Assembly (NCBI GenBank): GCA_002719955.1 | Contig: PBFW01000013.1 | Coordinates: forward strand, 50,432-114,431 | Direction of reading: 5' to 3' | DNA from: Deltaproteobacteria bacterium | GTDB taxonomy: Bacteria; Myxococcota_A; UBA9160; UBA4427 | DNA length: 64,000 bases | In this document: piece after piece, positions 50,208 to 59,541 of the stretch | How the letters are laid out: every line of letters begins with the position of its first letter | How positions within the stretch are numbered: position 1 is the stretch's first letter | Made by a program: the position numbers and the translations under genes | Notes under the pieces: model-generated | What the model was told of the DNA's origin: nothing | Seen by the model: only the letters and a program-made list of their open reading frames with translations | Databases searched by the model: none

Positions 50208-52879
50208 AGCGAACATCGAAAGAGTTGCAGACCACTCCGCGCCAGCTCCCGATCTCCGCAGCGCTCACATTGTTAGTTCTACTGACGACCGGCGTATTTG
50301 CCATTCTAGTGGGGGGCTGGGTACTCGTTCGCGATGCCAGTGTGCTCCAGCAGCAGCATGAATTGATAGCGGATCGCGAGCTTGATGTTCGTCGCGACGC
50401 CTTGCTCACCTTTATCGACGATCGCTTGGCTGTCCTACGCGACTACGCCGCCTTTCCGCTCCTGAGCCAGACCGTGATGCAGCCCGAAGCACTTCGCGCC
50501 GATCTCGTAGACTTCATGGATCCGCTGCTTCTGCTCGGCCAGAGGCAGCAGCTGGTCTTACTCGATTTTGAGGGTCGCATTATCTACGCAACTCGTTCTG
50601 ATCCGCCATTCGGCTTGGATGGGAATTTCGATCTCGAAGATGTACTCGAGATGGGGGCTCAGAAATACGTCGACGTAGTACAGGAGGACGGACGACTCTA
50701 CTGGCACCTTGCAGTTCCGGTGATGCATCATGACGTGACAGAGGGTGCGCTCTTGACGCGCATCCCGCTCGACGATGCGCCCCTCGATCCCGTCGCTGAT
50801 GATAAGGAGAGCGGCCGTTCGCTGCAGTTGATGAGATACGGATCGCTTCTCGCCAACTACGGTCATGCCGAAGTTGGTTCGCAGCATCAGCTCCCACTAA
50901 TCGAAGCGGTCGGCTTGGAGCTTCACTATCGAGTCGATTCCTCGGACACGCGAGCTCGGCAGCTGGGCGGCGTCCTCGAGATGATTGGTATCAGCCTCGC
51001 GCTCCTGATCACGATCGTCCCCATCGCAGCGCAGATCGCTCGTCGCGCGATCGCATTACCCTTGGAAGATCTACGTAGCCGCACCTCCCATCTGGCAGTG
51101 GGGAAGATCTACGAAACACTCCCGGAAACACAGAGGATTCGGGAGGTTCATCGACTGGCCGCAGACTTCAACGCGATGGCCAAGAAGGTCCGAAAGCGCG
51201 AAACGTCGCTGCGAGAGATCCAGGGCGAGTTGGGGAAGCGCGTGAACCGCCGCACACGCGAACTCGGCAAGCGTCAACGAGAACTTGAGCGCCGCCAGGC
51301 CGAACTCAGAACGATCAATGCCGAACTCGAGCGATCGCAGCACGCAGCGGAGGCCGCAAATACGGCCAAGAGCGCGTTCCTCGCGACGATGAGTCACGAG
51401 ATTCGGACGCCGATGACGGCGGTGGCAGGGTATGCGGATTTGCTGATGCGTTCCGCACACGAGTTGCCAGACCGATGTGTCGACTGGGTCAAGCGCATCG
51501 GTCTCAACACGGAACATCTCGTTTCATTGATCGGAGACATCCTCGATCTATCGAAGATCGAGGCGGGGCAGATGGTGCTCGAGCTAGAGCCCTGTGATCC
51601 CGTTCTCGCGATCGAAAGTGTGGTGTCGGTTATGGAGGTCGCTGCACAGGAAAAAATGATCGCTTTGAATGTGGAATACGTCGGGCGGGCCCCCGAGACG
51701 CTTCATGCGGATTCGTTGCGGCTGAGACAGATATTGCTGAACCTGGTCGGCAATGCTGTGAAGTTTACGGACGAAGGTGAGGTTCGCATCTGTGTGAGGG
51801 AGGTTTCGGGGACCCAGTTCGAGGGGAGAGAACTCGCCTTCGAGATCTCTGACACGGGAATCGGAATCAAGGAGGATCAACTCGATGAGATATTCGCACC
51901 CTTTACCCAGGTCCATCCTGTTCACCATTCCGAGCGCGGTGGAACAGGGCTGGGCCTGAATATCTCTCGCAGGCTGGCGTGGCTTCAAGGGGGAGAAATC
52001 AGCGCGATGTCCGAATTCGGGATGGGGAGCACCTTCACGTTGAGGCTGCCGGTGAGGGATGACGCGGAGTGGCTCTCGGCGGAGACACGGCTCAGCAAGA
52101 AGACGGCCGACAGAGGAGAGGAGCGAAAACAATCGATTCGGGGGGCTCGTGTACTCGTCGCGGACGACAATTCAGACAATCGGGAGATCGTGGCTTTCCT
52201 CCTGCAAGACATGCATGCGGAGGTCGATATGGCTTGCGATGGAGCAGAGGCCCTGAGGGCCGTTCTCTCAGGGAGGCGCTCCGGTTGCGAATACGATCTC
52301 GTATTGATGGACATGCGAATGCCAGTCATGGATGGCTATACCGCCACACGCGAGCTGCGAGCAGCTGGCGTGGAGACATCGATCGTCGCTCTCACAGCAC
52401 ATGCGATGTCCGAAGACGTTGCGAAATGTCAAGAGGCGGGATGTGATGCTTATCTCGCCAAGCCGATCATCCCCAGTCTCTTCAGATCCGCAGTCTTGCA
52501 TCACGTTCGCCGCCGCGTCGATGTTGATCGAGCAGCGTCCATCGACGAGCCACGACGATCAGAGGCTCGCGACGAACCGGGGGGGATCGAATCGGATCTG
52601 AGTGATGATCCCCGGTTTGCCCCCATCCTACGCAGGTATATAGAGAGCCTTCCAGATTCCATCGAATCTCTGGAAGATGCCTGGTCTGCCCGTGACTCCG
52701 AGAAACTGAGGGCTGAACTTCACATGCTTGCCGGGACCGGTACGAGCTATGGCTTCGAGGAGATTACGGTCGAGGCCCGTCATTGCGAGGGGATGATACG
52801 CCGCGGCGAGGAACTGACCGAACTCGATGCCCCCCTCGCCGCGCTTCTCGATCGACTGCGAGCCATTGTGTCAGGATGA
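50204..52879 (+). CDS. Hybrid sensor histidine kinase (HisKA-HATPase-REC-Hpt)
   Basis: An 891-residue membrane kinase. A first helix (residues 20-43), a periplasmic sensor region (44-255) and a second helix (257-278) precede a HAMP-like linker and a coiled coil (330-385). HisKA carries H398 in FLATMSHEIRTPM. The ATPase has N-box LLNLVGNAVKF, SDTGIGI and GGTGLGL. A receiver follows with D703 (LVLMDMRMPVMDGY), and an Hpt domain with H840 in LRAELHMLAGTGTSYGFEE. All phosphorelay residues are intact. The start overlaps the binding-protein gene by four bases. The relay probably ends on the REC-GGDEF protein. Confidence 0.92.
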   Translation: MKRTSKELQTTPRQLPISAALTLLVLLTTGVFAILVGGWVLVRDASVLQQQHELIADRELDVRRDALLTFIDDRLAVLRDYAAFPLLSQTVMQPEALRADLVDFMDPLLLLGQRQQLVLLDFEGRIIYATRSDPPFGLDGNFDLEDVLEMGAQKYVDVVQEDGRLYWHLAVPVMHHDVTEGALLTRIPLDDAPLDPVADDKESGRSLQLMRYGSLLANYGHAEVGSQHQLPLIEAVGLELHYRVDSSDTRARQLGGVLEMIGISLALLITIVPIAAQIARRAIALPLEDLRSRTSHLAVGKIYETLPETQRIREVHRLAADFNAMAKKVRKRETSLREIQGELGKRVNRRTRELGKRQRELERRQAELRTINAELERSQHAAEAANTAKSAFLATMSHEIRTPMTAVAGYADLLMRSAHELPDRCVDWVKRIGLNTEHLVSLIGDILDLSKIEAGQMVLELEPCDPVLAIESVVSVMEVAAQEKMIALNVEYVGRAPETLHADSLRLRQILLNLVGNAVKFTDEGEVRICVREVSGTQFEGRELAFEISDTGIGIKEDQLDEIFAPFTQVHPVHHSERGGTGLGLNISRRLAWLQGGEISAMSEFGMGSTFTLRLPVRDDAEWLSAETRLSKKTADRGEERKQSIRGARVLVADDNSDNREIVAFLLQDMHAEVDMACDGAEALRAVLSGRRSGCEYDLVLMDMRMPVMDGYTATRELRAAGVETSIVALTAHAMSEDVAKCQEAGCDAYLAKPIIPSLFRSAVLHHVRRRVDVDRAASIDEPRRSEARDEPGGIESDLSDDPRFAPILRRYIESLPDSIESLEDAWSARDSEKLRAELHMLAGTGTSYGFEEITVEARHCEGMIRRGEELTELDAPLAALLDRLRAIVSG

Positions 52880-53548
52880 TCCTGGAAGAGGCCACCGGGG
52901 GAGTGCGTGCAGGGTCCAAAATGCTGATGTGCGGACACTCGATGCTTCGCTTGACGTTCACACCCCGGGGAGCGAACCTGAATGACCTTGAGCTCATCTT
53001 CCGGGGCGTCGTGATGTCTTCATGCATTGAGTCGCCATGATCGGTGGGTCGCTCGGCCTGATCACCGGACTCATCGTGTCTTCCAGGATCATGGGTTCCG
53101 CATTGGAGAGCATGCCGAGGGCGACGATCCGGTCGGCACCTGCGTCGCGATACGCCGCCAGCTCGCCCTTCCCGGGAAGGGCCAAGTCGCCCCCGATGGG
53201 GCCGCACTTGTCAGAATGCGTAGTATCGGCGGTGCGGAAGACACCGCTTGAATCGCTTATCCACCAAAGCTTGAAATCGCCCCATCCTCATGTCGGTCGT
53301 GTTCTTCGGGCTCGGAATCGGTCTGTACTGGCTGGCCCATCGCGAACAGCCGGCAGGTACGAAGCTGTTCGTCCGCCATGACGCGATCATCGCCGTAGTC
53401 CTCGGAGCCCTGTCGGGGCCGCGGTCGTGCTCATTGCAACGGGGAAGGTCAGCGTCAGCGCGGGCTGAACGCCCTGACGACGACTTTGAACGGAGCGAGA
53501 AGAGGAACGACGGCACGGGCAGCAGCCGCCAACCTGCAGCCGGACTTG
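52880..53548. other. Gene-poor stretch with an LLM oxidoreductase fragment
   Basis: No intact gene is seen. On the minus strand 53026-53212 reads KCGPIGGDLALPGKGELAAY and RDAGADRIVALGM, resembling the C-terminal end of a luciferase-like oxidoreductase; it has no upstream remainder. A plus-strand open frame at 53290 begins SVVFFGLGIGLYWLAHREQP (one membrane helix) and soon loses character. A 55-bp repeat lies at 53208-53262. This looks like a scar region between the kinase operon and the M48 gene. Confidence 0.45.
53208..53262 (+). repeat. Dispersed repeat, copy A
   Basis: Begins TTGTCAGAATGCG and ends GCTTATCC. It matches copy B at 60295-60349 in about 44 of 55 positions without gaps, by hand alignment. 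Both copies lie in gene-poor scars. Confidence 0.6.
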
Positions 53549-55477
53549 CTAAGTGGCGCCCAGCGTCTGGCCCGGAAGAAGCGGCGGCACGGGGCATCCG
53601 AGGGTGTCGGCGATGGCACGGAAGAGCTCCGCTTCCTCGAGCGTGACCTCGTGGTCGGCCGTGATCAAGTCGGCGCAGGTGGAGAGGAATCGGCGCTTGA
53701 GCGCAGGCGTGAGACCCGATAGTGCCTCGAGAGCAGCGTCGAGCCCGGGCAGGTCGATCGCCTCGCGGGACAGCAGTTGGAGACCGGACAGCTGCAGCGA
53801 CTCCCCGGCTTCGGAAAAAGCCCGCTCGGCCGCTGCACCGGCATTTGAACTCGCTGCCACCAGCGCCGAGAATACCCACTCGCAGGGTTCGGCCAGGCGC
53901 TTGAAGCTGCGGATCCGGCGCGGGTGCCGCGTCACGCCTTCGAAATGCGGACGCAGGTGAGTGAGGAGGATGCGCTGGAGGGCCCACTCGAAAATGCTGA
54001 TGCGGTCATCGGCCTTCACCAATTCCACGACCACGTGGGTGAAGCGCCGATACTGGTCGGATGACAATTCGCGTAGCGCGGGCAGCGCCAGGTCAATCAG
54101 CGGCAGCCGAACTCCGGCCTCGAGCCGGCTGACCTCGGGCAGGAGACCCCGCATCAGCTTCCACACATCGGGCTCGGCCGAAGAGGGCAAGAGTTCGAGT
54201 TGGCGAGCGCGCGCCGCGGGTTCGGCATTCACCAGCAGTGCATAGATGACGGCCCGGGCCCCGTAGGGTTCGTGGGCCGCGTCGATCACCGACCGGGGCA
54301 GACTGGCAATCAGCTCATTTGCATGTTGCAGGTGGTCTTGTGTGACGCTTCCGATCTGGGCCACGGCGTGGTCGGCCGGTTCCGGCGAAAATCCCATGGC
54401 AAGTCCGGTCGCGGGTGCCGAGGCGCTCACGGGAGTCGCGCGTTGGGCCTGACCGTCCGCCTGCCAGGATGAATCGAGGCGCGCAATGCGCTCCTCGAGG
54501 GGCGGATGCGTGGCGAAAAGGGAATTGAGCCCGGACGAGACGGCCCGGCCGAAGAACATGTGGCTCGACTCGGGAGCACGGGGATTCATCATCTTGGAGC
54601 CCGCCTCGAATCCGCCGATCTTCTTGAGCGCGTCGGCAATGCCGGAAGGATTGCGGGTGAACTGGACCGCCGAGGCGTCGGCGAGGAACTCCCGCTGGCG
54701 GCTCACCGAGGCCTTGATGAGGTTTCCCACCAAGGTGCCGATGAAACCCACGAGCATCATGATGCCGCCAATCACGAGCAGCACCTGCGTGGAGTTGTCC
54801 CGGCTGCTTCGGCTTTGGAAGGCGCTGCCGTAAATCGACGAACGGAGCAGGATGTTTCCAATCAGCCCGACGACGAGGATCCCGAAGAGCACACCCATGA
54901 GCCGGATGTTGAGACGCATGTCACCGTTCAGGATGTGGCTGAACTCGTGGCCGATCACTCCCTGCAACTCGTCGCGGCTGAGTTGCTCGACGCAACCTCG
55001 GGTCACCCCGACCACCGCGTCGCTCGGGGTGAACCCTGCAGCGAACGCGTTGATGCCCGGTTCGCCCTGCAGCATGTAGACAGGCGGAGTCGGATTCCCC
55101 GAGGCGATCGCCATCTCTTCGACCACGTTCAGAATGCGACGTTCCAACGGATCCGTGCTGTTGGCATGGATCAGCGTTCCGCCCAGACTCTCGGCTACCG
55201 CCCTTCCGCCTCCGGCGAGTGAGGAGATGCGGTAGAGGCTGGCGCCGCCCACCACCAGAGCCGTCGCCCCTGCGATCTGGAGCATCAGCAGCGGGTCCAC
55301 CCAGCGCACGTTCCAGACTGTCGCCCCGCTGACCGGGTCTTGCCCGTAGCCCAACAGGATGGCGGCAGCCACGTAGAGCGTGGCCGTCATGCCGACCACG
55401 GCCAATATGAATAGGACGACAAGGCGCTTCGTGTTCCGCCGCGCGTCGTCCTGGAGTTCGAAGAAATCCGAGGCCAT
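53549..55477 (-). CDS. M48-family zinc metalloprotease with long C-terminal TerB-like region
   Basis: A 642-residue protein starting at ATG 55477. Two membrane helices (residues about 18-42 and 65-85) precede an M48 domain with the zinc motif GHEFSHILNG (HExxH) and the downstream glutamate in REFLADASAVQF; two more helices lie between. M48 proteins of this type (HtpX-like) usually stop near residue 300. Here about 300 extra residues follow, ending ADHEVTLEEAELFRAIADTL, which looks like a TerB-type helical domain. The LemA gene sits just upstream on the same strand, a common pairing linked to membrane-protein quality control. Confidence 0.88.
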   Translation of the reverse strand: MASDFFELQDDARRNTKRLVVLFILAVVGMTATLYVAAAILLGYGQDPVSGATVWNVRWVDPLLMLQIAGATALVVGGASLYRISSLAGGGRAVAESLGGTLIHANSTDPLERRILNVVEEMAIASGNPTPPVYMLQGEPGINAFAAGFTPSDAVVGVTRGCVEQLSRDELQGVIGHEFSHILNGDMRLNIRLMGVLFGILVVGLIGNILLRSSIYGSAFQSRSSRDNSTQVLLVIGGIMMLVGFIGTLVGNLIKASVSRQREFLADASAVQFTRNPSGIADALKKIGGFEAGSKMMNPRAPESSHMFFGRAVSSGLNSLFATHPPLEERIARLDSSWQADGQAQRATPVSASAPATGLAMGFSPEPADHAVAQIGSVTQDHLQHANELIASLPRSVIDAAHEPYGARAVIYALLVNAEPAARARQLELLPSSAEPDVWKLMRGLLPEVSRLEAGVRLPLIDLALPALRELSSDQYRRFTHVVVELVKADDRISIFEWALQRILLTHLRPHFEGVTRHPRRIRSFKRLAEPCEWVFSALVAASSNAGAAAERAFSEAGESLQLSGLQLLSREAIDLPGLDAALEALSGLTPALKRRFLSTCADLITADHEVTLEEAELFRAIADTLGCPVPPLLPGQTLGAT

Positions 55478-55505
55478 TTTCCCTAGAACCTGCTCGCGAT
55501 CGGGA

Positions 55506-56108
55506 TCAGAACTCGACCTTCGGCGGCTCAGCGATGGCCTCGCTATCGAATTCGAGTAGGCCTGCGTCCTGGCCGTGGCCGAACATGCCGGCAAAGATCA
55601 CGGGCGGAAAGCCCTGCTTGTACGTGTTGTATTCGGTGACCGCGTCGTTGAAGGCCTGGCGAGAAAAGGAGACCTTGTTCTCCGTCGACGTCAGCTCCTC
55701 GGTAAGCTGTTGCATGTTCTGGCTGGCCTTGAGATCGGGGTAGGCCTCGGAGAGAGCGAGCAGGCGGCCCATGGCTCCGGCTAGTGCGCTCTCGGCGCCG
55801 CCGAGCTTCTTCATGGCTTCGGGATCCCCGGGGTTTCCGGACGCCTGCTCGAGCCCGCCCACGGCCTGGTTGCGCGCCTGGATGACCGCCTCGAGAGTCT
55901 CCCGCTCGTGCGTCATGTATCCCTTCACGGTCTCCACCAGGTTCGGGATCAGATCGTGGCGCCGCTTCAGCTGAACCTCGATCTGGGCGAACCCGTTCTG
56001 ATAGCGATTCCGCAGAGCCACCAGCCGATTGAAGATCCCAATCACATACATGAAGCCGAGGACGACGATCCCGGCCAGTACGATGAGAATGACTATCCCG
56101 GTCGACAT
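55506..56108 (-). CDS. lemA: LemA family protein
   Basis: A 200-residue protein with an N-terminal membrane helix (IVILIVLAGIVVLGFMYVIG), then the LemA signature NRLVALRNRYQNGFAQIEVQ and LKRRHDLIPNLVETVKGY, a long helical hairpin, and EYNTYKQGFPPVIFAGMFGH close to the end. LemA proteins are small membrane-anchored coiled-coil proteins, frequently next to M48 proteases as here (28 bases between the genes). Their biochemical role is unclear. Confidence 0.93.
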   Translation of the reverse strand: MSTGIVILIVLAGIVVLGFMYVIGIFNRLVALRNRYQNGFAQIEVQLKRRHDLIPNLVETVKGYMTHERETLEAVIQARNQAVGGLEQASGNPGDPEAMKKLGGAESALAGAMGRLLALSEAYPDLKASQNMQQLTEELTSTENKVSFSRQAFNDAVTEYNTYKQGFPPVIFAGMFGHGQDAGLLEFDSEAIAEPPKVEF

Positions 56109-56187
56109 GGGGCCTCCTCTCTGAGATTCGTTGCCAGAATTGTACCTCGTCGGGACTTGTTCTGCCTGTCCGCGATCGATGTCGGTT

Positions 56188-56535
56188 TCAGTCCGGCTTT
56201 ACGCGTTGACCGGTAAAGGTGAAGCGGAAGGCGCTCGTCGCCGAACTCGCCGGGTCGAGCGGGTTCTCGTCGGGCGCGAACGTTTCGCCGAACAACGAGC
56301 CGCTCACGGCCTGAAACTTGCCCCTCTTCTCGTCACCAAAAGCCATCGAGAAGACGACCCCAGTCACACCTGTAGGATTCCCTTCGTCATCGAAGTTGAA
56401 GTCGATCTGCGTGACCGTGATCTGGCGCCTGCCCGTTCGCCTCGCGCTTTCGAGACCGTCTGTAAATTCGAAAGTCGATGCCGGCTGGCTGACGCTCGCG
56501 AAGGCGCCGTCTCTAGCCCGGATTATTCCCGAGCC
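56188..56535 (-). pseudogene. 3' fragment of an unknown protein gene
   Basis: An open minus-strand frame of 115 codons ends at TGA 56188-56190, begins right after a TAG at 56536-56538 and has no start codon near its beginning. It has good third-position GC and protein-like content (RRQITVTQIDFNFDDEGNPT, GVVFSMAFGDEKRGKFQAVS, AFRFTFTGQRVKPD), suggesting the end of a beta-rich exported or structural protein. I do not recognise the family. It adjoins IS remnants, which probably destroyed the 5' part. Confidence 0.45.
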
Positions 56536-56651
56536 CTAACGGAAGAAGGCCACTGAACTGCTAGAAACGGGTTGCTTATACCTGTTTCCTGCATTCCAGA
56601 GGCCTTCTGCATCTCCGAGTCTACAACACAGTCTGTTCTCTTTCCCATCTT

Positions 56652-57320
56652 GATTCCGAAGCCCGTGCTGGCGGTCTTCGACCCGGCCCACAGCAGCTCC
56701 GACGGCGGCGCCTTGCTTTTGAAGGGCATCGATGAGCGGCTGGCCTGAGCGAGAAGCTGGCCTCGTGTCTGCGTGATGGCCGCGATCCGGGCAAGGTGCG
56801 TCACGAGATCGCAGAACTGTTCCGACAGCGGATATTCACCATCACCCTCGGATATCCGGACTGCAAGGATGCCCGCGTGCTGGCCGAGGATCCCGCCCAC
56901 AAGATGCTAGTGGGTCGAGCCCCCATCTCGGGAGATCGCCTAGCGTCCCAGTCGACGCTGTCGCGCTTCGAGAATGGCGTGGGCCACGGCGAGCGCTACC
57001 GGCTGGTCGAAACGGTCACCGACACCGTGATCGATCGCAAGCGCCTTGGCCGCAAGGCCAGGACGATCATCCTCGACTTCGACCCCACGGACGATCCGAC
57101 CCATGGCAGCAAGAGTGCTCCTTCTACCACGACCACTACCGAACCCACTGCTTCCTACCGCTCATCGGCACGATCCAATTCAACCGTGAAAAGCAGCAAT
57201 CGGTCCTATGCTCGGGGCTATCGCTCCGGCGGTCCTCGACGATCTCGACGAAGAGAACCTGGCCGCATCCTCGCCGGGTCGTCTTCAAGGCCGAGGTGGT
57301 GAGCTACCCGGGCCGCGAGC
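56652..57320 (+). mobile_element. IS1380-family transposase remnant
   Basis: Three frames on the plus strand read in order PKPVLAVFDPAHSSSDGGAL (with LLLKGIDERL), then after a frame change near 56745 SEKLASCLRDGRDPGKVRHE, IAELFRQRIFTITLGYPDC, DRLASQSTLSRFENGVGHGE and IILDFDPTDDPTHG, and after another change near 57110 LIGTIQFNREKQQSVLCSG. These are the conserved blocks of IS1380-type DDE transposases. The element is frameshifted and lacks its C-terminal half and visible terminal repeats. Confidence 0.8.
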
Positions 57321-57470
57321 CGAGGCATTCTCTTTGCGCAAACACTTCAGTTCCGTTCGCTCGTCCTCGCTCATCGATTCGTTTAGACCTTCAGCGTTGC
57401 GAACCCATTCACCAACTGACTTTGCGCTGATCCCAAGCTCCATTGATCGAGGGCGCCACGAGCGCCTTCC
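57320..57470 (-). mobile_element. IS3-type orfA fragment
   Basis: The minus strand reads MELGISAKSVGEWVRNAEGL and SMSEDERTELKCLRKENAS, the middle of an IS3-family OrfA with the leucine-zipper-like end. It lacks start and continuation and abuts the IS1380 remnant. This is a second, independent IS3 trace beside the one at 46190-46343. Confidence 0.65.
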
Positions 57471-57522
57471 CGCGGACCGATGAGCGGGAAACCCTCGCCC
57501 ATGCGGACGAACGAAAGGCCGG

Positions 57523-59211
57523 TCAGTTCGACCAGTAGACCCAATCGTCGCCAAGCTCGACCGGCACCGAGGTGTCCTTGTCGACAGGTGTTGCGAAAGA
57601 GGCCGTCGGTGGCCAACGTGAATTCATCTGCTCGGAGTTGTGTGCGAGGAACGCTCGCTCTAGTTCGACAACCTTGTCGGGCCGCGTTGCTGCGAGATTG
57701 CGCCGCTCCGTCGGATCGGCGCGCAGGTCGAAGACCCAGCGTCGCCCGGGAGGGTCGCTCATGTTGAGCTTCCAGCCCCGGACGAGCGCTGTCTTGGACG
57801 CCCCGCTACGCCAAAACAGTGCCTCGTGGGTCGTCCCGTCAGCCTCGCCCTTGGCGAAGGGGAGAAGATCGATACCGTCGATCAGGCGATCCTTTGGAAG
57901 CTCCGCTCCGGCAACGGAGGCCGCGGTGGCAAAGACATCGAAGTGGTGGACGGGTTGGTGCACCGCGGTACCGGAGGGAAGCTGCGCTGGCCACTTGAAG
58001 AAGAAGGGCACGTGGATTCCTCCCTCGAAGAAGGTGGCCTTCCATCCGCGGTAGGGTGAGTTCACGCTGGGCAAGCCGAGGGATCCCGGGGCTCCATTGT
58101 CGGAGGTGAAGATCACCAGAGTGTTCTCCTCGAGCCCCTGCTGGCGAAGCGCGTCGAGCACGCGGCCCACGCCGCGGTCGAGCGCTCGGACCATCGCTGC
58201 GTAGATGCGTTCGCGGTGGAGTGGGATATGCGAGAGAGCCTCGTAGTCGTCGAGCGTCGCCTGGAGCGGCGTGTGCGGGGCAAAGTGCGCCAGATAGAGG
58301 AAGAACGGGCGCTCGCGATTCGCCTCGATAGCCTTCACCGCTTCGTCGCTGAGATAGTCTGTCAGGTAGCCCTGCGGCTCGAAGGCTCTGCTGCCGTTGA
58401 AGCTGACCGCGTGTTGCATAACACGCCAAATGACTCGGTCGGCCTGGTCGAAGTTGAGCTTCGCGTTGACGACCCCCGGGTCGTCCTCCGGCAGGTAGAG
58501 GCCGCTCTCCATCATGAGGCTCTCTTCGAACCCTTGGTCGTGCGGCGCCATGCCGTTTGCACGGCCCAGGTGCCACTTGCCGACGTGCACCGTGTGGTAG
58601 CCCGCGTTGCGGAGCACTTCGGCAATCGTCACCTCTGATGGTGGCATCCCCATCTCCTCAAACGAGAGTGTGTTGTCGTCCTCGGCAGGCAGGGTTGGAG
58701 CGATCCGGGGCTGCCCGGCCGCATCCACCCACATGACGAGCGGAATGATGCTGGACGGCGCTGGCGTGTACTCGAAGCCGAAACGGGTCGAGTAGCGACC
58801 GGACATGAGGGCGGCTCGCGCGGGTGCACAGGTCGCGTTGCCTGCGTAGCCGTTGTGGAAAATCACGCCCTCCTTCGCAATCGAGTCGATGTGCGGCGTC
58901 GGGACGGTTCCGCCCGCGACACCTCCGCCCGCGAAGGTGATGTCGTTCCAGCCGAGATCGTCGGCGACGATCAGCACGATGTTGGGCGGTCGCTTCTCAC
59001 GACTGCGTCCCGCCGGATCCGGTCCCGAGGACCACGAAACCGGAACGTTCGGATCCACCGATGAACTCAAGTTCACAAGGATGCCGACCCCGGCGAGCAA
59101 GAGTTCGATGCGATACATCCACCCAACGCCTACGAGCAGCCCCACGGCCAAGACGACTCCGAGAAGGCGACGCATCGACGAGGAGATCGACATCGTCATT
59201 CGTGGGATCAT
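57523..59211 (-). CDS. Arylsulfatase (sulfatase family S1)
   Basis: A 562-residue exported or membrane-anchored sulfatase. An N-terminal hydrophobic helix (LLGVVLAVGLLVGVGWMY) is followed by the metal-binding NIVLIVADDLGWND (D84, D85), and the active-site signature CAPARAALMSGRYSTR with C128, the residue converted to formylglycine in CxPxR sulfatases. Further family motifs are VGKWHLG, FFLYLAHFAPHTPLQ and IFTSDNGAPGS with the second Asp/Asn metal pair. It should hydrolyse a sulfate ester in the periplasm. No formylglycine-generating enzyme is in the window. The gene is monocistronic and flanked by IS scars. Confidence 0.92.
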   Translation of the reverse strand: MIPRMTMSISSSMRRLLGVVLAVGLLVGVGWMYRIELLLAGVGILVNLSSSVDPNVPVSWSSGPDPAGRSREKRPPNIVLIVADDLGWNDITFAGGGVAGGTVPTPHIDSIAKEGVIFHNGYAGNATCAPARAALMSGRYSTRFGFEYTPAPSSIIPLVMWVDAAGQPRIAPTLPAEDDNTLSFEEMGMPPSEVTIAEVLRNAGYHTVHVGKWHLGRANGMAPHDQGFEESLMMESGLYLPEDDPGVVNAKLNFDQADRVIWRVMQHAVSFNGSRAFEPQGYLTDYLSDEAVKAIEANRERPFFLYLAHFAPHTPLQATLDDYEALSHIPLHRERIYAAMVRALDRGVGRVLDALRQQGLEENTLVIFTSDNGAPGSLGLPSVNSPYRGWKATFFEGGIHVPFFFKWPAQLPSGTAVHQPVHHFDVFATAASVAGAELPKDRLIDGIDLLPFAKGEADGTTHEALFWRSGASKTALVRGWKLNMSDPPGRRWVFDLRADPTERRNLAATRPDKVVELERAFLAHNSEQMNSRWPPTASFATPVDKDTSVPVELGDDWVYWSN

Positions 59212-59541
59212 ACGGTGGCCCGCCGCGGGTGCCCGCAGCGGTACTTTTCCCCGAGGCTACAAGACGCGAAGCGGGTTTGGCCGCCCGACATTATCACGTG
59301 CCTAATCCTTTCGAATGGCTTGTGGTGGATAGTCTCCCCGCAAATAGGGTAAAGGGAGAATAGGAATTTCAAGCCGCGCTTTCAGCACCACCGATCGCAG
59401 GCCCCAAGGGGCCCGTTCCGGGAATCTCCAGTGGTGAGAACGTGGCGCGGTTGCACGATTCTTATCCGTCCGTCTGGGATGCGAGCTTGGGCCGCGCCGG
59501 CCGCATCGCGCCTGAATGCACAGACAATCCGTTTGCCGCCC
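59212..59541. other. Intergenic stretch, no gene seen
   Basis: 330 bases between the sulfatase start and the isochorismatase-like stop. No coding frame, palindrome of note or tRNA was found. The sulfatase promoter should lie in the left part; an AT-richer segment at about 59330-59370 is the only compositional feature. Confidence 0.4.
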
